The notes: generated by a model from the letters alone, not told the origin. 64,000 nt of DNA from Hyaloraphidium curvatum (GCA_025558095.1 JAIVFI010000005.1:124001-188000); one strand, 5' to 3'. Counted from the first letter of the stretch, positions 20,351 to 30,491 are shown. Translations and numbers: made by a program.

Positions 20351-21697
20351 ATGGCGCGCCTCGGCCGCCGCGCGCTGCTTATTGCGGCGATCATCTACGT
20401 CGCATGGCTCGCCTTCGGGCCGGGAAAGACCCAGCCCGCCGCGCCCGCACCCGCGCCCGTTCCTCCGCCGCCCGAAACCGCGGCGCCGGCGCCCGCCCCC
20501 GCGCCCGCGCCCGGGTGGCTGGGTCCCAGAAGGGACACAAATGACAATGAGGGTGCTCCGGAGCCGCAGGGGACGCCGGACGCCGCTCCGGACTGCCCTC
20601 CCGCGCGCCACCTTGGCCCGTACCCCGCAGCGGTCTTGGCGCGCCTCGCGGCATTCGACGTGGCCGCGGGCGACCCGCCCTTGCTCCCCCTGGCCGTGGC
20701 CTCCTTTCCCCGCAGCGGCACTACCTGGATGCGCGCCGTGCTCTCCCGCGCCCTCGGCTGGGCCGAAACCTCGGTCGACGCCTCCTCTGCCCTCGGCCTG
20801 GCCGACGCGTTCCTCGTAAAGACGCACTTCCCCGATCCCCTGGGGGCGTGGGAGTCCGCTGCACCGGACAAGGCCCGCGGGTGGGGCATGTTTGCCCGCG
20901 CGGTCCACCTCGTGCGGAACCCGTTCGACGCCATCGCCTCGGCCATGGCGTTCGAGGACGCGTGGGAGGAGCTGGCGGCGCAGAAGCTGCCGGCGGAGGA
21001 GGTGGCATCGAAGCTGCGGCTGCTGTCGCGCCCCGACGCGCCCGGCAGACCCAAGATCAACGGGACCTCGAGGCGGTTCAAGTTGCACCTGTCGGCATAC
21101 GAACGCCACCTGCGGTACTGGTCCCGGCCGCCGCCCCTCCCCTCGGGATTGGATCGCCGGTTGCTGGTGCGGTACGAGGACCTCGCCACGGACCCGCAGG
21201 CCGCCTTCCTCCGCATCGCGGAATTCGTGTTCGACCCGCGCCTCCGCGGCGCCGCCGAGGCCTTCCTCTCCAACGACCTGAACGGAAACGCCTCCGCCTG
21301 GCCCTCCGCCTTGGACCACCCCTTCTTCCCCGCGGCCGGCATCGACCCCCGCGCCCTCTTCTCCCGTTACCACTCCCCCCGCCAGGCCGACCTCCTCTCC
21401 GCCCCCTCCACCGCCCAATCCCTCCTCCTCTCCGACCCCGCACCCCTCTCCCCTCCCGACTCCCTCCTCGCAACGGCGGTCCGCTGCGCCGTGGGCGCCG
21501 ACGCCAAGGGCGAGATCGACACGGCGCGCCGGGGGAAGGGGGCGAGAAAGGCGGGGGACGCGGTGGGGCTGTACGAGCAATCGGCGGTCAAGGCGGTGGT
21601 GGGGATCGTGGGGAGGGAGTTTCTTTGTCAGAACGGGTACGGGGGGGCGGTGCAACAGGCGGGGTTCGGGGAGGTGCTGCGGTGCGGTGCAGGTTGA
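20351..21697 (+). CDS. Golgi-type (type II membrane) sulfotransferase
   Basis: 448 residues, no intron. The ATG at 20351 puts a signal anchor (ALLIAAIIYVAWLAF) right after a short basic N-terminus; a Pro/Ala-rich stem follows. The PAPS-binding 5'-phosphosulfate loop is SFPRSGTTW (residues 118-126), and the 3'-phosphate site is around Arg189 in VRNPFDAIAS. LVRYEDLATDPQAAFLRIAEFV is the later conserved helix of the fold. The layout matches carbohydrate sulfotransferases of the WSCD/sulfotransferase_1 type. It would transfer sulfate from PAPS to glycans or tyrosines of secreted proteins. NGTS and NGNAS are possible N-glycosylation sites. It is flanked by two inverted MYND genes. Confidence 0.85.
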   Translation: MARLGRRALLIAAIIYVAWLAFGPGKTQPAAPAPAPVPPPPETAAPAPAPAPAPGWLGPRRDTNDNEGAPEPQGTPDAAPDCPPARHLGPYPAAVLARLAAFDVAAGDPPLLPLAVASFPRSGTTWMRAVLSRALGWAETSVDASSALGLADAFLVKTHFPDPLGAWESAAPDKARGWGMFARAVHLVRNPFDAIASAMAFEDAWEELAAQKLPAEEVASKLRLLSRPDAPGRPKINGTSRRFKLHLSAYERHLRYWSRPPPLPSGLDRRLLVRYEDLATDPQAAFLRIAEFVFDPRLRGAAEAFLSNDLNGNASAWPSALDHPFFPAAGIDPRALFSRYHSPRQADLLSAPSTAQSLLLSDPAPLSPPDSLLATAVRCAVGADAKGEIDTARRGKGARKAGDAVGLYEQSAVKAVVGIVGREFLCQNGYGGAVQQAGFGEVLRCGAG

Positions 21698-21839
21698 ACG
21701 GGGAAAAGCAATACCCGGGTAGGGCGGCGGATGGAACTGCACTTCGCTATCTATCAGATTGGGCAGGCGCTTCCCTGGTATGATGCTTCCGGGAATGGGA
21801 CTTGGGCAAACGCCCGCCACGTCAGCAACGCCACGAACA

Positions 21840-22763
21840 ATGGAAGCGACGCTCGTGTCCATCGCCGTCTACGACGGCTCCCGCCTCGATCCCTCCTATA
21901 CCATCAGCAACATTCCTGTGCCCCCCGACATGGCGCTGCACGCGGACAACCGCGGGGCCACGGCGGCGGTGGTCCGGCGGATGGGAGAGGACGAAGCTCG
22001 CCGGCTCGCGAAGAGGTGCACCGAGTGTCGGAAGCATAAAGTGGAACGATTCGTGACGGACGTGCGGCTCGGGTGGCCGGAGCCGGAGGCCATCGCGGTG
22101 GGGGTCGTCGCGGTGTGCTCGAGCGCGGGCTGCGCCGAGAGCGCCGCGGAGTTCCTTCGGGCCGTTTTGGCGGGCGGCGGCGGGCATCCTCCTCCAAAGA
22201 ACGGGAAGCAGCCGTTGGACATCGAGCTCCTGATCTGCGCATCGTGGCCCGAGGGCTCGTCGGACTGCACGTTCGAGGAGCGCGCGGTCCGACGCCGGGT
22301 CGAGGTGCCGGCCGAGATCATTCACGACTCCCTGGTCGAGTTCGCAAAGACAAAGGAAGTGACCGAGGAACTCGCGAGACGCGAATGCGAGACGCTCTTA
22401 AAGGCCCGCCGCCCGCGCTGCCTCGCATGCGCGGCCCACGCGATCGGATTCGTGTCCCTTGGCACCCTCTACCCCAACACGTGGCCGCGGACTTTCCGAT
22501 CGAATTTGTACCCCGCCTGCGGTTCATGCGACGCGGCGCTCGCTCGGAGGGCCCAGTTGTGGCAGGAAAAGGCCGATAAGGCCACCGGCCTTCGGCCTCA
22601 CAGGATCTTGACCTGCGGGGCACAGTGCGGCGCCAGCTCCGTGGATCCCGCGACGTTCCAGAGGTGCTCCCGCTGCAAGCTCGTCTCGTACTGCTCCAAG
22701 GAGTGCCAGCGGAAGGACTGGGCGCGGCACAAGAAAGTCTGCGCGCCGCCTGGCGGAGATTGA
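21840..22763 (+). CDS. MYND zinc-finger protein, copy 2
   Basis: 307 residues, clearly a paralog of 18872-19831 over its full length (shared blocks include DNRGATAAV, MGEDEARR, QPLDIELLICASWPEGSSD and FEERAVRRR). The MYND finger is CSRCKLVSYCSKECQRKDWARHKKVC near the C-terminus, with a preceding CGAQCGASS. Upstream codons to 21759 are open but not shared with the paralog, so the ATG at 21840 is chosen. Differences cluster in the middle, where this copy has EVTEELARRECETLL in place of the other's sequence. No additional catalytic domain. Likely an intracellular adaptor; partner unknown. Confidence 0.85.
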   Translation: MEATLVSIAVYDGSRLDPSYTISNIPVPPDMALHADNRGATAAVVRRMGEDEARRLAKRCTECRKHKVERFVTDVRLGWPEPEAIAVGVVAVCSSAGCAESAAEFLRAVLAGGGGHPPPKNGKQPLDIELLICASWPEGSSDCTFEERAVRRRVEVPAEIIHDSLVEFAKTKEVTEELARRECETLLKARRPRCLACAAHAIGFVSLGTLYPNTWPRTFRSNLYPACGSCDAALARRAQLWQEKADKATGLRPHRILTCGAQCGASSVDPATFQRCSRCKLVSYCSKECQRKDWARHKKVCAPPGGD

Positions 22764-22924
22764 GCTTGGAGAAAGCACGGTCCGGGTTACGGGACTATAG
22801 CGGGGGCTGGACGTCGCCGGCCGGGCCTCGCGAAAGCTCGGGACGCTGCTCGGCCCATCCCTCGCCAAGTGGCCGTCGCCTCCAAGACGCACAAGGGAGC
22901 CCGATCGACTCCCCCGGACTCTCT

Positions 22925-24728
22925 TTACATGATGTTCTTGTACACCTTCCCGTCCTTCACGATCATGGCGATGTTGTCCCTCGCGTTCTCCAGCAGCGAC
23001 ACGTCTTTCGTCGGGTCCCCGTTGACGACGAGCAGGTCGGCCAGGTACCCCTCCCTGATCTCGCCGAAGCGGCCGTAGGGGTTCAGCGGGCCGCAGGCCA
23101 TGATCTGCGCCGCCGTGATCGAGGTCGCCTGGCGGAGGACCTCGACGCTGGGGAAGTGCTGGGCGCGGAGGGTGAACTCCTTGGACTGCCACTTGTTGGC
23201 GTCGTTTTGGAGGATCAAATCCTGGTGGCAGGGACGGGGCCGACGGGAAAGAGGGAGCGAACGGATGACAGCTACGTTAGGAGACGGGGGCCAGACAAGA
23301 GCCGGGCCACCGCACCGTTCCGAAACCGAGCGGGATGTCGTACTTCTTCACGAGCTCCATGAACTTGGGGATGTTGTCGTAGATCTCCTTGCCCTTGCCT
23401 GTCGCGGTCGGATCCGTTCCGTAGTCCGCCCAGAAGTTCACGATCTCGGTCTCCAGGCTGACGTTGTTCTGCTTGATGAGCGCCATGATCTCGTCCGTGG
23501 CCAGGTTGCCGTGGAGGACTGCGCGATCGCAACGGTGCGGGAAATCAGCTGGGCCTCGAAGCAGGCCGTGCCGACTCACTCTGCTTGACACCTGCCTCGA
23601 TGGCTTGCCTCATTGAGTTCTCCGTGTATGCGTGTACCATGACGTACGTGCCCCCTGGTTGCTGAAGTCAGAGGCCGCGGTCGTGCGTCGATCATGCAGC
23701 ACGAGTCAACACGCACAGTTCTTTGCCGCAGCGACCGCGGCCTTCATCTCCTCCAGCGTTCCCTGCGTCGTGAAGAGGGAATCGAAGTTCGAGCTCACCC
23801 CTCCGCCGGCGGCCAGCTTGATCTGGGTCGCGCCGCGCTTGAGGTTCTCGCGCGCCGCCCACAGGACGCTGGCGGCCCCGTCGGCGATCGTCCCTAGGCC
23901 CTTCTGCTGCGCGCGGTCCTTCATGGAAGTGTCGCCGTAGGTGAGCGGGAACGGCGGCAGGAAGTCGGCGTGGCCCGAGGTCTGGCTGATCATGGCGCCC
24001 GAGGGGAAGACGCGGGGCCCGATGATGGAACCTTCCGCCACGAGCTGCGCGATGGAGCCGTCGGAGCCCGCGGCGTCGCGTACGGTCGTATAGCCGCGCA
24101 TGAGCATGTCCTGGGCCACCTTTGCCCCCCTGGACGGTAGGTCAGCGGGGTCGTAGCAGGAACCGGTGGGGCGCCCCACCAGACCCCGATCTGCCAGTCC
24201 GAGGAAAACATGAGCACTTGCGCCGGCTTTGACGACATCAGCAGGTGCACGTGGCCGTCGATGAGGCCGGGGATAAGGGTGCGTCCGCTGCCGAGGGCAC
24301 GTCAAGGATGGGTAGGGAGTCGTAACGTGCGCCTCGGTGGGGCGGCCCGCACGCACTCCGACACACGCACATGTTTGCCAGATCAATGACCCACGCGCCG
24401 GCGGGCGCTTGGAGGCGCGATGCCGACACGTTCGCGATCCTGCGGCCGACGACCAGCACGTCGACGCCGTCGCGGGCTCGCGGCCGTCGAACACGCGCGT
24501 GTTGCGGAACAGCAAGCCGGCGGCCGGCGGCGCAGTGATCTGCGGCGCGCCCAGGTGCGGCGGCGGCTGCACGGCCTGGCGGGGGACGATGCGGGGCGCG
24601 GCGAGCGGCGCGAAGATGGCCGCGTGCGCGTCGTCGTCGGCAGCCGCCCGCGGGTGCGGGTGCGGCAGGGCGAGCGCCGCGGGGAGCAGCAGAGCCGCGA
24701 GCAGCGCAGACACCAGTCGGCGCGCCAT
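22925..24728 (-). CDS. Secreted amidohydrolase (Xaa-Pro dipeptidase/imidazolonepropionase-like), six exons, frameshift in exon 1
   Basis: Exons 24728-24371, 24287-24180, 24129-23717, 23654-23580, 23518-23316 and 23221-22925. A signal peptide starts the protein (MARRLVSALLAALLLPAALALP). All metal-site elements of the amidohydrolase TIM barrel are present: HxH in GLIDGHVHLL, the carbamylated-lysine motif QIKLAAGGG, His in VMVHAYTEN, His in ILHGNL, and Asp in GFGTD. The end, GEIREGYLADLLVVNGDP...VKDGKVYKNIM, is the typical beta-sandwich return. Exon 1 needs one extra base near 24468-24482 to connect RNTRVFDGREP with DGVDVLVVGRRIANV; as given, the frame breaks. All other junctions fit exactly. 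It may be a sequencing deletion or a recent null allele. Likely acts on secreted peptides or cyclic amides. Confidence 0.8.
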
Positions 24729-25301
24729 CGGACCGCCCTTGTGACGGATTGCGCGTGCTTCGCGGGTGCTGGCCCTTGAACCCTAAGGTCAATTTCTCCC
24801 GGAACAGGAAACAGGCGAGAAACCGACACAGACTCCTCCTGAGTCCCCAGGTAGTGCCTCACAGGAGTTGGATGGATTCCCGAAGAAGTTATTCCGTGGG
24901 CTTGCCGGCTTGCGGGCGTACGCTGGAACGAGTTGGTCTCGCGTGCCGTGGCTGTGCAATTACGTAGGCGCCTTAGGCGTGCATCAACTACCTCCTCTCC
25001 CGTCCAACGTTATGGGACCGCGTTCGGCGTGTGAGGAAACAGAGCTGCTGCCACACGCTTCCGGCTCAGTTACATGCCGCGCATTTCCTTTCCAGGCAGC
25101 GTCGTCTCCCACCCGGTTGTCTACCGCTGCTGACTGCGGGCTTTCCGCGAACCCCCGACCGAGGTTTTCGGGCCTAAAGACGGCCCTTGCCAACCACAGA
25201 CGACCCTCCAGACTGATCGAAAAGGGCAGTGCGGGACGCGCCGCACGCTTCCCTCGCGCGGCAGCCCTCCGAGCCCCGCACCGTGCCGCACGCATACCCG
25301 G
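24729..25301. other. Intergenic region
   Basis: Lies between two minus-strand genes and holds the promoter of the amidohydrolase. A frame of 230 codons on the plus strand is compositionally random and overlaps the aminopeptidase end; rejected as a gene. Confidence 0.45.
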
Positions 25302-26801
25302 TCAAGGCCCCCTCCCTTCCCTCCCCTCCATCCACATCTCCAGCATCCTCACCCCCCACGCGACCCCGAAACCCGTCTGCTCCGTCCCGATCGCGCCCAA
25401 CCCGTCCTCGCACGCCGCCGCGGACAGGTCGGCGTGCACCCACGGCCTGCCTCCGACGAAGCGCGAGAGGAACCGCGCGGCGAGGATGTGGTCCGGGTCG
25501 TCCTCGCCGGCGGAGCACTGCTTGACGTCCGCCGAGTCAGAGTCGAGGAGGGTGTCGTAGTCGTCGTCGAAGGGGAAGGCGGTCACCCGCTCGCCCGACT
25601 GGATACCGGCGTCGACGGCCAGCGCGGCCAAGTGGGGATCGCTGGCAAATATCCCGGAGCGGCGGTACCCGAGCGCGGCGATCATCCCGTAGGTCAGCGT
25701 GGCAAAGTCCACCACCAGATCGGGCTTACTCCTGCACGCCAGCGCGAGCGCGTCGGCCAGCGCCAAGCGGCCCTCGGCGTCGGTGTCGACGATCTCGACG
25801 GTGGTCCCGTTGCACGCGCGGACGACGTCCCCGGGGCGCATGGCACGCGGGGACAGGTCGTTGTCCGCGATCGCGAGCCACGCGTCGATGCGCAGGGGCA
25901 GCGCGAGCTCCGAGGCGGCGTGGATGACCCCGAGGACGGCGGCGGAACCGCCCATGTCCTCGTGCATGCCGCGCATGTCCTCGCCGGGCTTGATATTGTG
26001 CCCCCCGACGTCGAAGCAGATCCCCTTGCCGACCAGCGCCACGCTACCCTTTGGCGGGGCTTTGGGGACGTACGACAGCCTGACGATGCACGCGTCGCGG
26101 TGCTCGCTGCCCTTGGCGACGGCGAGGAAGCACCCCGCGCCCATCCTCGCCAGCCGCTCGGCGTCGAACACTTCCAGCCCCCACCCCTTCTCCCCCGCCA
26201 GCTCCGCCGCGCGGGCGCGGTACGCCGCCGGGCCGAGCTCGGCGTGGGGGAGGGCGGTCAGGGAGCGGCAGAGGTGGTTGGCGGCCGCCAGCGCGGCGGC
26301 GCGGGCGGGCCGGCAGGGGACGGCCCAGAGCTTGAGCTCCTTCAGGGGGAGGGGGAAGTCGCTGGCCTTGCGGTGCGGGAGCGGGGCACCGTTGGCAAGG
26401 CCCACGTATGCGGCCATTTCGCCGGCGTCGGGGATCTGGGAGAGGACGACGGCGTCGATCCGGGATGGGTCCTCCTCCAGCAGGAGGGAAAAGGCCTCCC
26501 GAAGGGTGGTGAGGTTGTGGAAGGCGTCCTTGGAAGGGTCCAGCGCGGTCCACACACGCAGCCCGCCGTTGCCCGCGGTGGCCTGCACCGGGTCCTCGGA
26601 CAGCTCGGCCGGCTTGGCTTTGCGCCTGCGGAGGACGCCGCGGAGCACGTCACCATCGGGGCAGTCGCCGGGGACTTCATCAGAGACGTCGAGAACGGTC
26701 AGGACGTGCGTGAGCGGGGCGAGATCCGAGGGGGAGGGAGGCCCGGGGGAGTGGAGAAGCACGGCGACGGAGGAGTGCGTGGAAGCGTCGGCGGGCGGCA
26801 T
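25302..26801 (-). CDS. M17 leucyl aminopeptidase (NPEPL1-like)
   Basis: 499 residues, single exon. The C-terminal catalytic domain has the two-metal site of M17 peptidases: LVGKGICFDVGGHNIKPG (catalytic Lys and Asp), MHEDMGGSAAVLG, and the signature VDTDAEGRLALADAL in place of the usual NTDAEGRLIL. LVVDFATLTYG and SGERVTAFPFDDDY follow as in the family. The N-terminal ~190 residues form the regulatory domain. It removes N-terminal amino acids from peptides, normally as a hexamer in the cytosol; no targeting signal is visible. The Asn-to-Asp change in the signature also occurs in some relatives and should not abolish activity. Its 5' end faces the glycosyltransferase gene at 27001. Confidence 0.9.
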   Translation of the reverse strand: MPPADASTHSSVAVLLHSPGPPSPSDLAPLTHVLTVLDVSDEVPGDCPDGDVLRGVLRRRKAKPAELSEDPVQATAGNGGLRVWTALDPSKDAFHNLTTLREAFSLLLEEDPSRIDAVVLSQIPDAGEMAAYVGLANGAPLPHRKASDFPLPLKELKLWAVPCRPARAAALAAANHLCRSLTALPHAELGPAAYRARAAELAGEKGWGLEVFDAERLARMGAGCFLAVAKGSEHRDACIVRLSYVPKAPPKGSVALVGKGICFDVGGHNIKPGEDMRGMHEDMGGSAAVLGVIHAASELALPLRIDAWLAIADNDLSPRAMRPGDVVRACNGTTVEIVDTDAEGRLALADALALACRSKPDLVVDFATLTYGMIAALGYRRSGIFASDPHLAALAVDAGIQSGERVTAFPFDDDYDTLLDSDSADVKQCSAGEDDPDHILAARFLSRFVGGRPWVHADLSAAACEDGLGAIGTEQTGFGVAWGVRMLEMWMEGREGRGP

Positions 26802-27000
26802 CGCGGGGGTGTTGGAGCCGGGAACTTAAGAGTGCCAAAGAAGCGGAGCCAGAGAGCAATAGAGACACTCCTATTGACTTTCTGAGCCCGGCGAGACGGA
26901 GCGGGGAGTTATTGGTGGAAGGGAGACGACGATCGCGATCGGGCGGGCGCTGTGCGAACCAACTGTTTACGGGGGCTGCCTCCCCCCGGCGCCGTCCGGC

Positions 27001-29823
27001 ATGCCGCGGCTCCGCCCGTGCTTCCGGCCGTTAGGACTGCTGCTCTTCGCGGCGGCGGCGCTAGCGGTGTGGCTGCATTCGGGCGCGCCGTTGGACGCGT
27101 CTGCAGGCAGCGACCGCCCAGGACGGCCCATCGTAGTCGACTACGCCGGCCGTCGGGCCGCGGACGCCTCGGAGGGGCCAGGTCGGACACGGAACCCGCG
27201 GGCCGACGAGGAACTGCGCGCGCTGAGGGCCGCCGCGCGGAAGCAGGCCGGTCGGCGGACCCGGAAGCGGCCGCCGGCCGAGGACGAAGGGGCCGGGTTG
27301 ACCGCTGGCGATGAACACAGGGACGAGGCGCCGGAACCGGACGACTCGGGTGCAGAACGGACACAGGACGACCCTCTGACCACGGAGAACGAGCACGCGT
27401 CCGCGGACAACGGCAGCGAGCCCGCCCAGCCGGCCCACCGCCCGCGCCCCCGCCGCAAGAAGAACCCCCTCTCCCCACCCCCCTCCTCCCCCTCTCCACC
27501 CCCTCCCGCCCCGCCTCCCCCTCCTTCTGCTCCTACCTCCCGCCCCTGTCGCTTCCCTTACCTCGCCGTGGCCCTCAAAACCGGGCGCTCCGTCGCCCGC
27601 GCGCGGCTGCCCCCCGTGCTGGCGACCTGGGCGCGGGACCTGTGCCACCTCGCCCTGCTGACCGATTCAAACGGGCAGCTGGACGCGAGCGTTGTGCAGA
27701 AGGGGTACAAGGGTGAGTTCAACGAGGCCGGGACGGGCGAGGCGCGCTTGGGCACCGGGGCGCGGGACTTTCTCGTGGAGCTGGGGGGGAGGGAGTTTCG
27801 CGCCTACGACGTCGTGGGAGGGCTGTACGACGAGTACGAAGGCGGGGATCCCGATGCGGATCCGGTGCGGGTGCGGGCGATGGAGGTGCGGTGGCGGGAC
27901 AGGTGGATGCCCGGGGAGTGGGAGCGGGCGGAAGGGGAGGGGGACAAGAGGGAGGGTGAATTCCTGGAGAAGAGGAGGGCGGAAAGGAGGAAGGAGAGAG
28001 AGGAGAAGGAACGGAAGGCGAGGGAGGAGGAGCGGGGGAAGGGGGACGGTGAGGGCGAGGGTGTGAAGGTGCAGCGGGACGCCGGGGAGCAGCCTTTGCC
28101 GGGCACTGGCCCCGACACGGGCGGCAGCAGCAGCGCGGTGGACGACCCGCCGAGGGACAAGGAGCCCGAGGTGGAGATCCCCAAGGGCGACTCGACGCCC
28201 ATCGGCGAGGACGAGCCCAGGCTGGAAGGACAGGGTGAGACGGTGCGGTCCGCCGATCCCGACGAGGAATTGGATGACAGGACGGCGGATGAGAGCGAGG
28301 GTGGGGAAGCGGAGGAGGAGGCGGAAGCGGAACAGCCGCGCCGCGGGATGAGGCGGATCGGGCGGCGAAACCGGCATCGGAAGGACCACATGCCGCGAAG
28401 GCGGAGATTGCTCCGGCGCGAGGGGGCAGTCGAGCGGCCGCGCCGCGTTCGCCGCCTCCGGACTCGGCCGCGCCGACAGCTGCTTTTGGAACGCGTTCTG
28501 CCGCCCCGAAAGCTGCTGCCGGACAGGGAGCTGAAACCGCGGCGCCGATCGCCTTCCGAGTCATCACTCCACCGTCGGCATCGACCTCGCCGGCAACGCC
28601 GGCGCCGCCTGACGAAGCGCGGCACGGGCGGCACCTACAAAGGCTGGGCCTCGGACGCGGAAAAGAACCTCCCCGCCTTTGTCGAGCTCTGGAACCGCTT
28701 CCCCGACGCCAAGTGGTACCTCATGGTCGACGACGACGCCTACCCCTTCCTCGCCTCCCTGTGGCGGCACCTCGAATCGCACTACGACGCCTCGGAAGTG
28801 CACTACATCGGCAAAGCGTTCCAGTTCACGGGCTGCCACTGGGAGCCCCGCGCCGACGACCGCGTGAAGGAGCTCTACTTTGCCTCGGGCGGCGCGGGGA
28901 TCGTGCTCTCCCGCGGCGCGATGCTGGCCGCGCTGCCGCTCGCGCGGCTGGGGGTGCAGCTGACAAAGGGGTGCTGGGCCGGCGACGCGCGGGTGGCGAT
29001 CTGGCTTTACGAGGCCCGCGCGAGGCTGGAATGGCCGTGGCAGGTGGGGGGGAGGATGCACGTCGGGCCGCAGGGGCCCTGGCATTCCTTCGGAAGGGCG
29101 TGCGATCCCGTACTGACGTACCATCTGGTGCCGCCGGACAAGTACCCGAGGATCGGGGCGGTGGAGCGGTCGCCGGCCTCGGGTGGCGGGCACGTGACCA
29201 ACGCGGACATGTGGCACGTGTTCTGGGACCGCGCAGGGGAGGAGCTGCTGGGGCTCGAAGGCAGGGTGGACAGGGACACGGGCCGCGGGGGAATGGATTT
29301 CCTGGAGCTGTCGCCGGCACCCGAGGGCGGCACGGTGGACGATTTCGGCGAGGCGGCGGAGGAGGACCTGGCCGACCTGCTCGAGGGCACGTACAACAAG
29401 CCGCATCTCACGGACAAGGTGCGGCGAGGGCTCAACGCCACGGGGCTGGACCCGCGGACGCCCATGTACAGGAAGGCCGCGCTCGCGCTGCGGTGCATGG
29501 AGGCATGCCACGCCCTCGACCGGGTCACGGACATCCCGGCGGCGGTGGCGGTCCCCCCGCGCCCCGTGGACGCGTTCCACGGGCGCGTTGCCAAGCCGGC
29601 GAACCTGCTGGACAACCGGTCGTCGCGGTTCGGCCCGTGCACGCAGTGGACGCTGGCGCCCAACGGCGCGTGCTGGCTCAAGTCGGGGTTCTCGCAGCCG
29701 GGCGCGGCGGGGGGGCACTGGAGCGGGATCGTGGATGGGGCGCTGGAGCGGTATGCGGCGGTTGGGAAGGATCGGGCGGCGGGGGCGCTGTGCGGGTGGG
29801 ACGCGGGGGTCCGGGACGGTTGA
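27001..29823 (+). CDS. Fringe/GT31-like glycosyltransferase with a large low-complexity insertion
   Basis: A 940-codon open frame. MPRLRPCFRPLGLLLFAAAALAVWLHS is a type II signal anchor. The fold starts at FPYLAVALKTGRSVARARLPPVLATWARDL and continues to ~residue 285. It resumes at KGWASDAEKNLPAFVELWNRFP and AKWYLMVDDDAYPF, which holds the metal-binding DDD of Fringe-like enzymes; FASGGAGIVLSRGAM and the MHVGPQGPW region follow. Between the halves lie ~250 residues that are first acidic and charged, then extremely Arg-rich (28340-28625). That last part reads as Ala/Pro-rich in another frame, so two compensating frameshifts or an undetected intron pair are possible. A C-terminal Cys-containing segment (GPCTQWTLAPNGACWLKSGF) looks like an extra PAN/apple-like ligand-binding module. 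Role: Golgi sugar transfer, acceptor unknown. Confidence 0.7.
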   Translation: MPRLRPCFRPLGLLLFAAAALAVWLHSGAPLDASAGSDRPGRPIVVDYAGRRAADASEGPGRTRNPRADEELRALRAAARKQAGRRTRKRPPAEDEGAGLTAGDEHRDEAPEPDDSGAERTQDDPLTTENEHASADNGSEPAQPAHRPRPRRKKNPLSPPPSSPSPPPPAPPPPPSAPTSRPCRFPYLAVALKTGRSVARARLPPVLATWARDLCHLALLTDSNGQLDASVVQKGYKGEFNEAGTGEARLGTGARDFLVELGGREFRAYDVVGGLYDEYEGGDPDADPVRVRAMEVRWRDRWMPGEWERAEGEGDKREGEFLEKRRAERRKEREEKERKAREEERGKGDGEGEGVKVQRDAGEQPLPGTGPDTGGSSSAVDDPPRDKEPEVEIPKGDSTPIGEDEPRLEGQGETVRSADPDEELDDRTADESEGGEAEEEAEAEQPRRGMRRIGRRNRHRKDHMPRRRRLLRREGAVERPRRVRRLRTRPRRQLLLERVLPPRKLLPDRELKPRRRSPSESSLHRRHRPRRQRRRRLTKRGTGGTYKGWASDAEKNLPAFVELWNRFPDAKWYLMVDDDAYPFLASLWRHLESHYDASEVHYIGKAFQFTGCHWEPRADDRVKELYFASGGAGIVLSRGAMLAALPLARLGVQLTKGCWAGDARVAIWLYEARARLEWPWQVGGRMHVGPQGPWHSFGRACDPVLTYHLVPPDKYPRIGAVERSPASGGGHVTNADMWHVFWDRAGEELLGLEGRVDRDTGRGGMDFLELSPAPEGGTVDDFGEAAEEDLADLLEGTYNKPHLTDKVRRGLNATGLDPRTPMYRKAALALRCMEACHALDRVTDIPAAVAVPPRPVDAFHGRVAKPANLLDNRSSRFGPCTQWTLAPNGACWLKSGFSQPGAAGGHWSGIVDGALERYAAVGKDRAAGALCGWDAGVRDG

Positions 29824-29939
29824 GACGGCGCTTGATGTCTTGGTCGGACTCTGCGTCACGCCTGGAATACACGATGTTGGGGTGAGGCGGCGTACGATAC
29901 GGGCTGCACTGTGCTTCCGTGCTACACTCGGGGACCCAG

Positions 29940-30491
29940 TCAAAGTTCGATTTCGCGATTCTGGTCTGCCGAAGACGACCTGTCCCTCCTCGCATGCTCC
30001 TTCCCACGGACCCCCGCGCTTTTCAGAAACATCGCCACGGCACCCGGATGCGGCGAGACGACCGTTTCGGCGAACCTGGTGAGCCTCGCCTCGTCCCCGC
30101 CCAGAACCACCGCAGCGATCGCGCCCAGCGCCCCCGCCAGCGGCCAATGCGGCCCGCACTGCCTCCCGAGAACGCACTTCGCCAGCATCTCCATCCCCTT
30201 TCCCCCATCGGATCCGGCCCCGGCGTCCAGTAGCGCGTCCCCGAAGTCCCTCCAGTCCTCCTTCCGCATCGCCCGGCCGGTCCTGTAGATGGCCGTCCAA
30301 TTGGCTTCGTACACGGCCCTCCTCAATTCATTGAACGCTCCGGCTGCGAGCAAGGCCCGCACGCGGTGGCGGACCGCGACCCGGGCACAGGGCACGAGGC
30401 ACCCGCACGCGCGGCCGAGGAAGGCCAGGTCCGCGAGGGACAGGTGCTCCCCGACGAGGAGCAGGAGGTCGCCGTGGAGTCGGCAGAGCAT
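29940..30491 (-). CDS. Small F-box-like protein, intact copy
   Basis: 183 residues from the ATG at 30491, which matches the start of the divergent copy at 31811 (MLCRLHGDLLLLV and MLCRLHTDLLHLV). The first ~40 residues resemble an F-box or similar helical bundle (LLLLVGEHLSLADLAFLGRACGCLVPCARVAV). The middle, GAFNELRRAVYEANWTAIYRTGRAMRKEDWRDF, and GKGMEMLAKCVLG...PHWPLAGALGAIAAVV are shared with the paralog. No other domain recognised. The 48 codons upstream of the ATG are open but not conserved. Probably an intracellular adaptor. Confidence 0.65.
   Translation of the reverse strand: MLCRLHGDLLLLVGEHLSLADLAFLGRACGCLVPCARVAVRHRVRALLAAGAFNELRRAVYEANWTAIYRTGRAMRKEDWRDFGDALLDAGAGSDGGKGMEMLAKCVLGRQCGPHWPLAGALGAIAAVVLGGDEARLTRFAETVVSPHPGAVAMFLKSAGVRGKEHARRDRSSSADQNREIEL

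Noticed and set aside
25434-26885. 483-codon open frame on the plus strand opposite the aminopeptidase
   Set aside because: Gly/Val/Arg-rich antisense shadow of a gene with clear M17 motifs.
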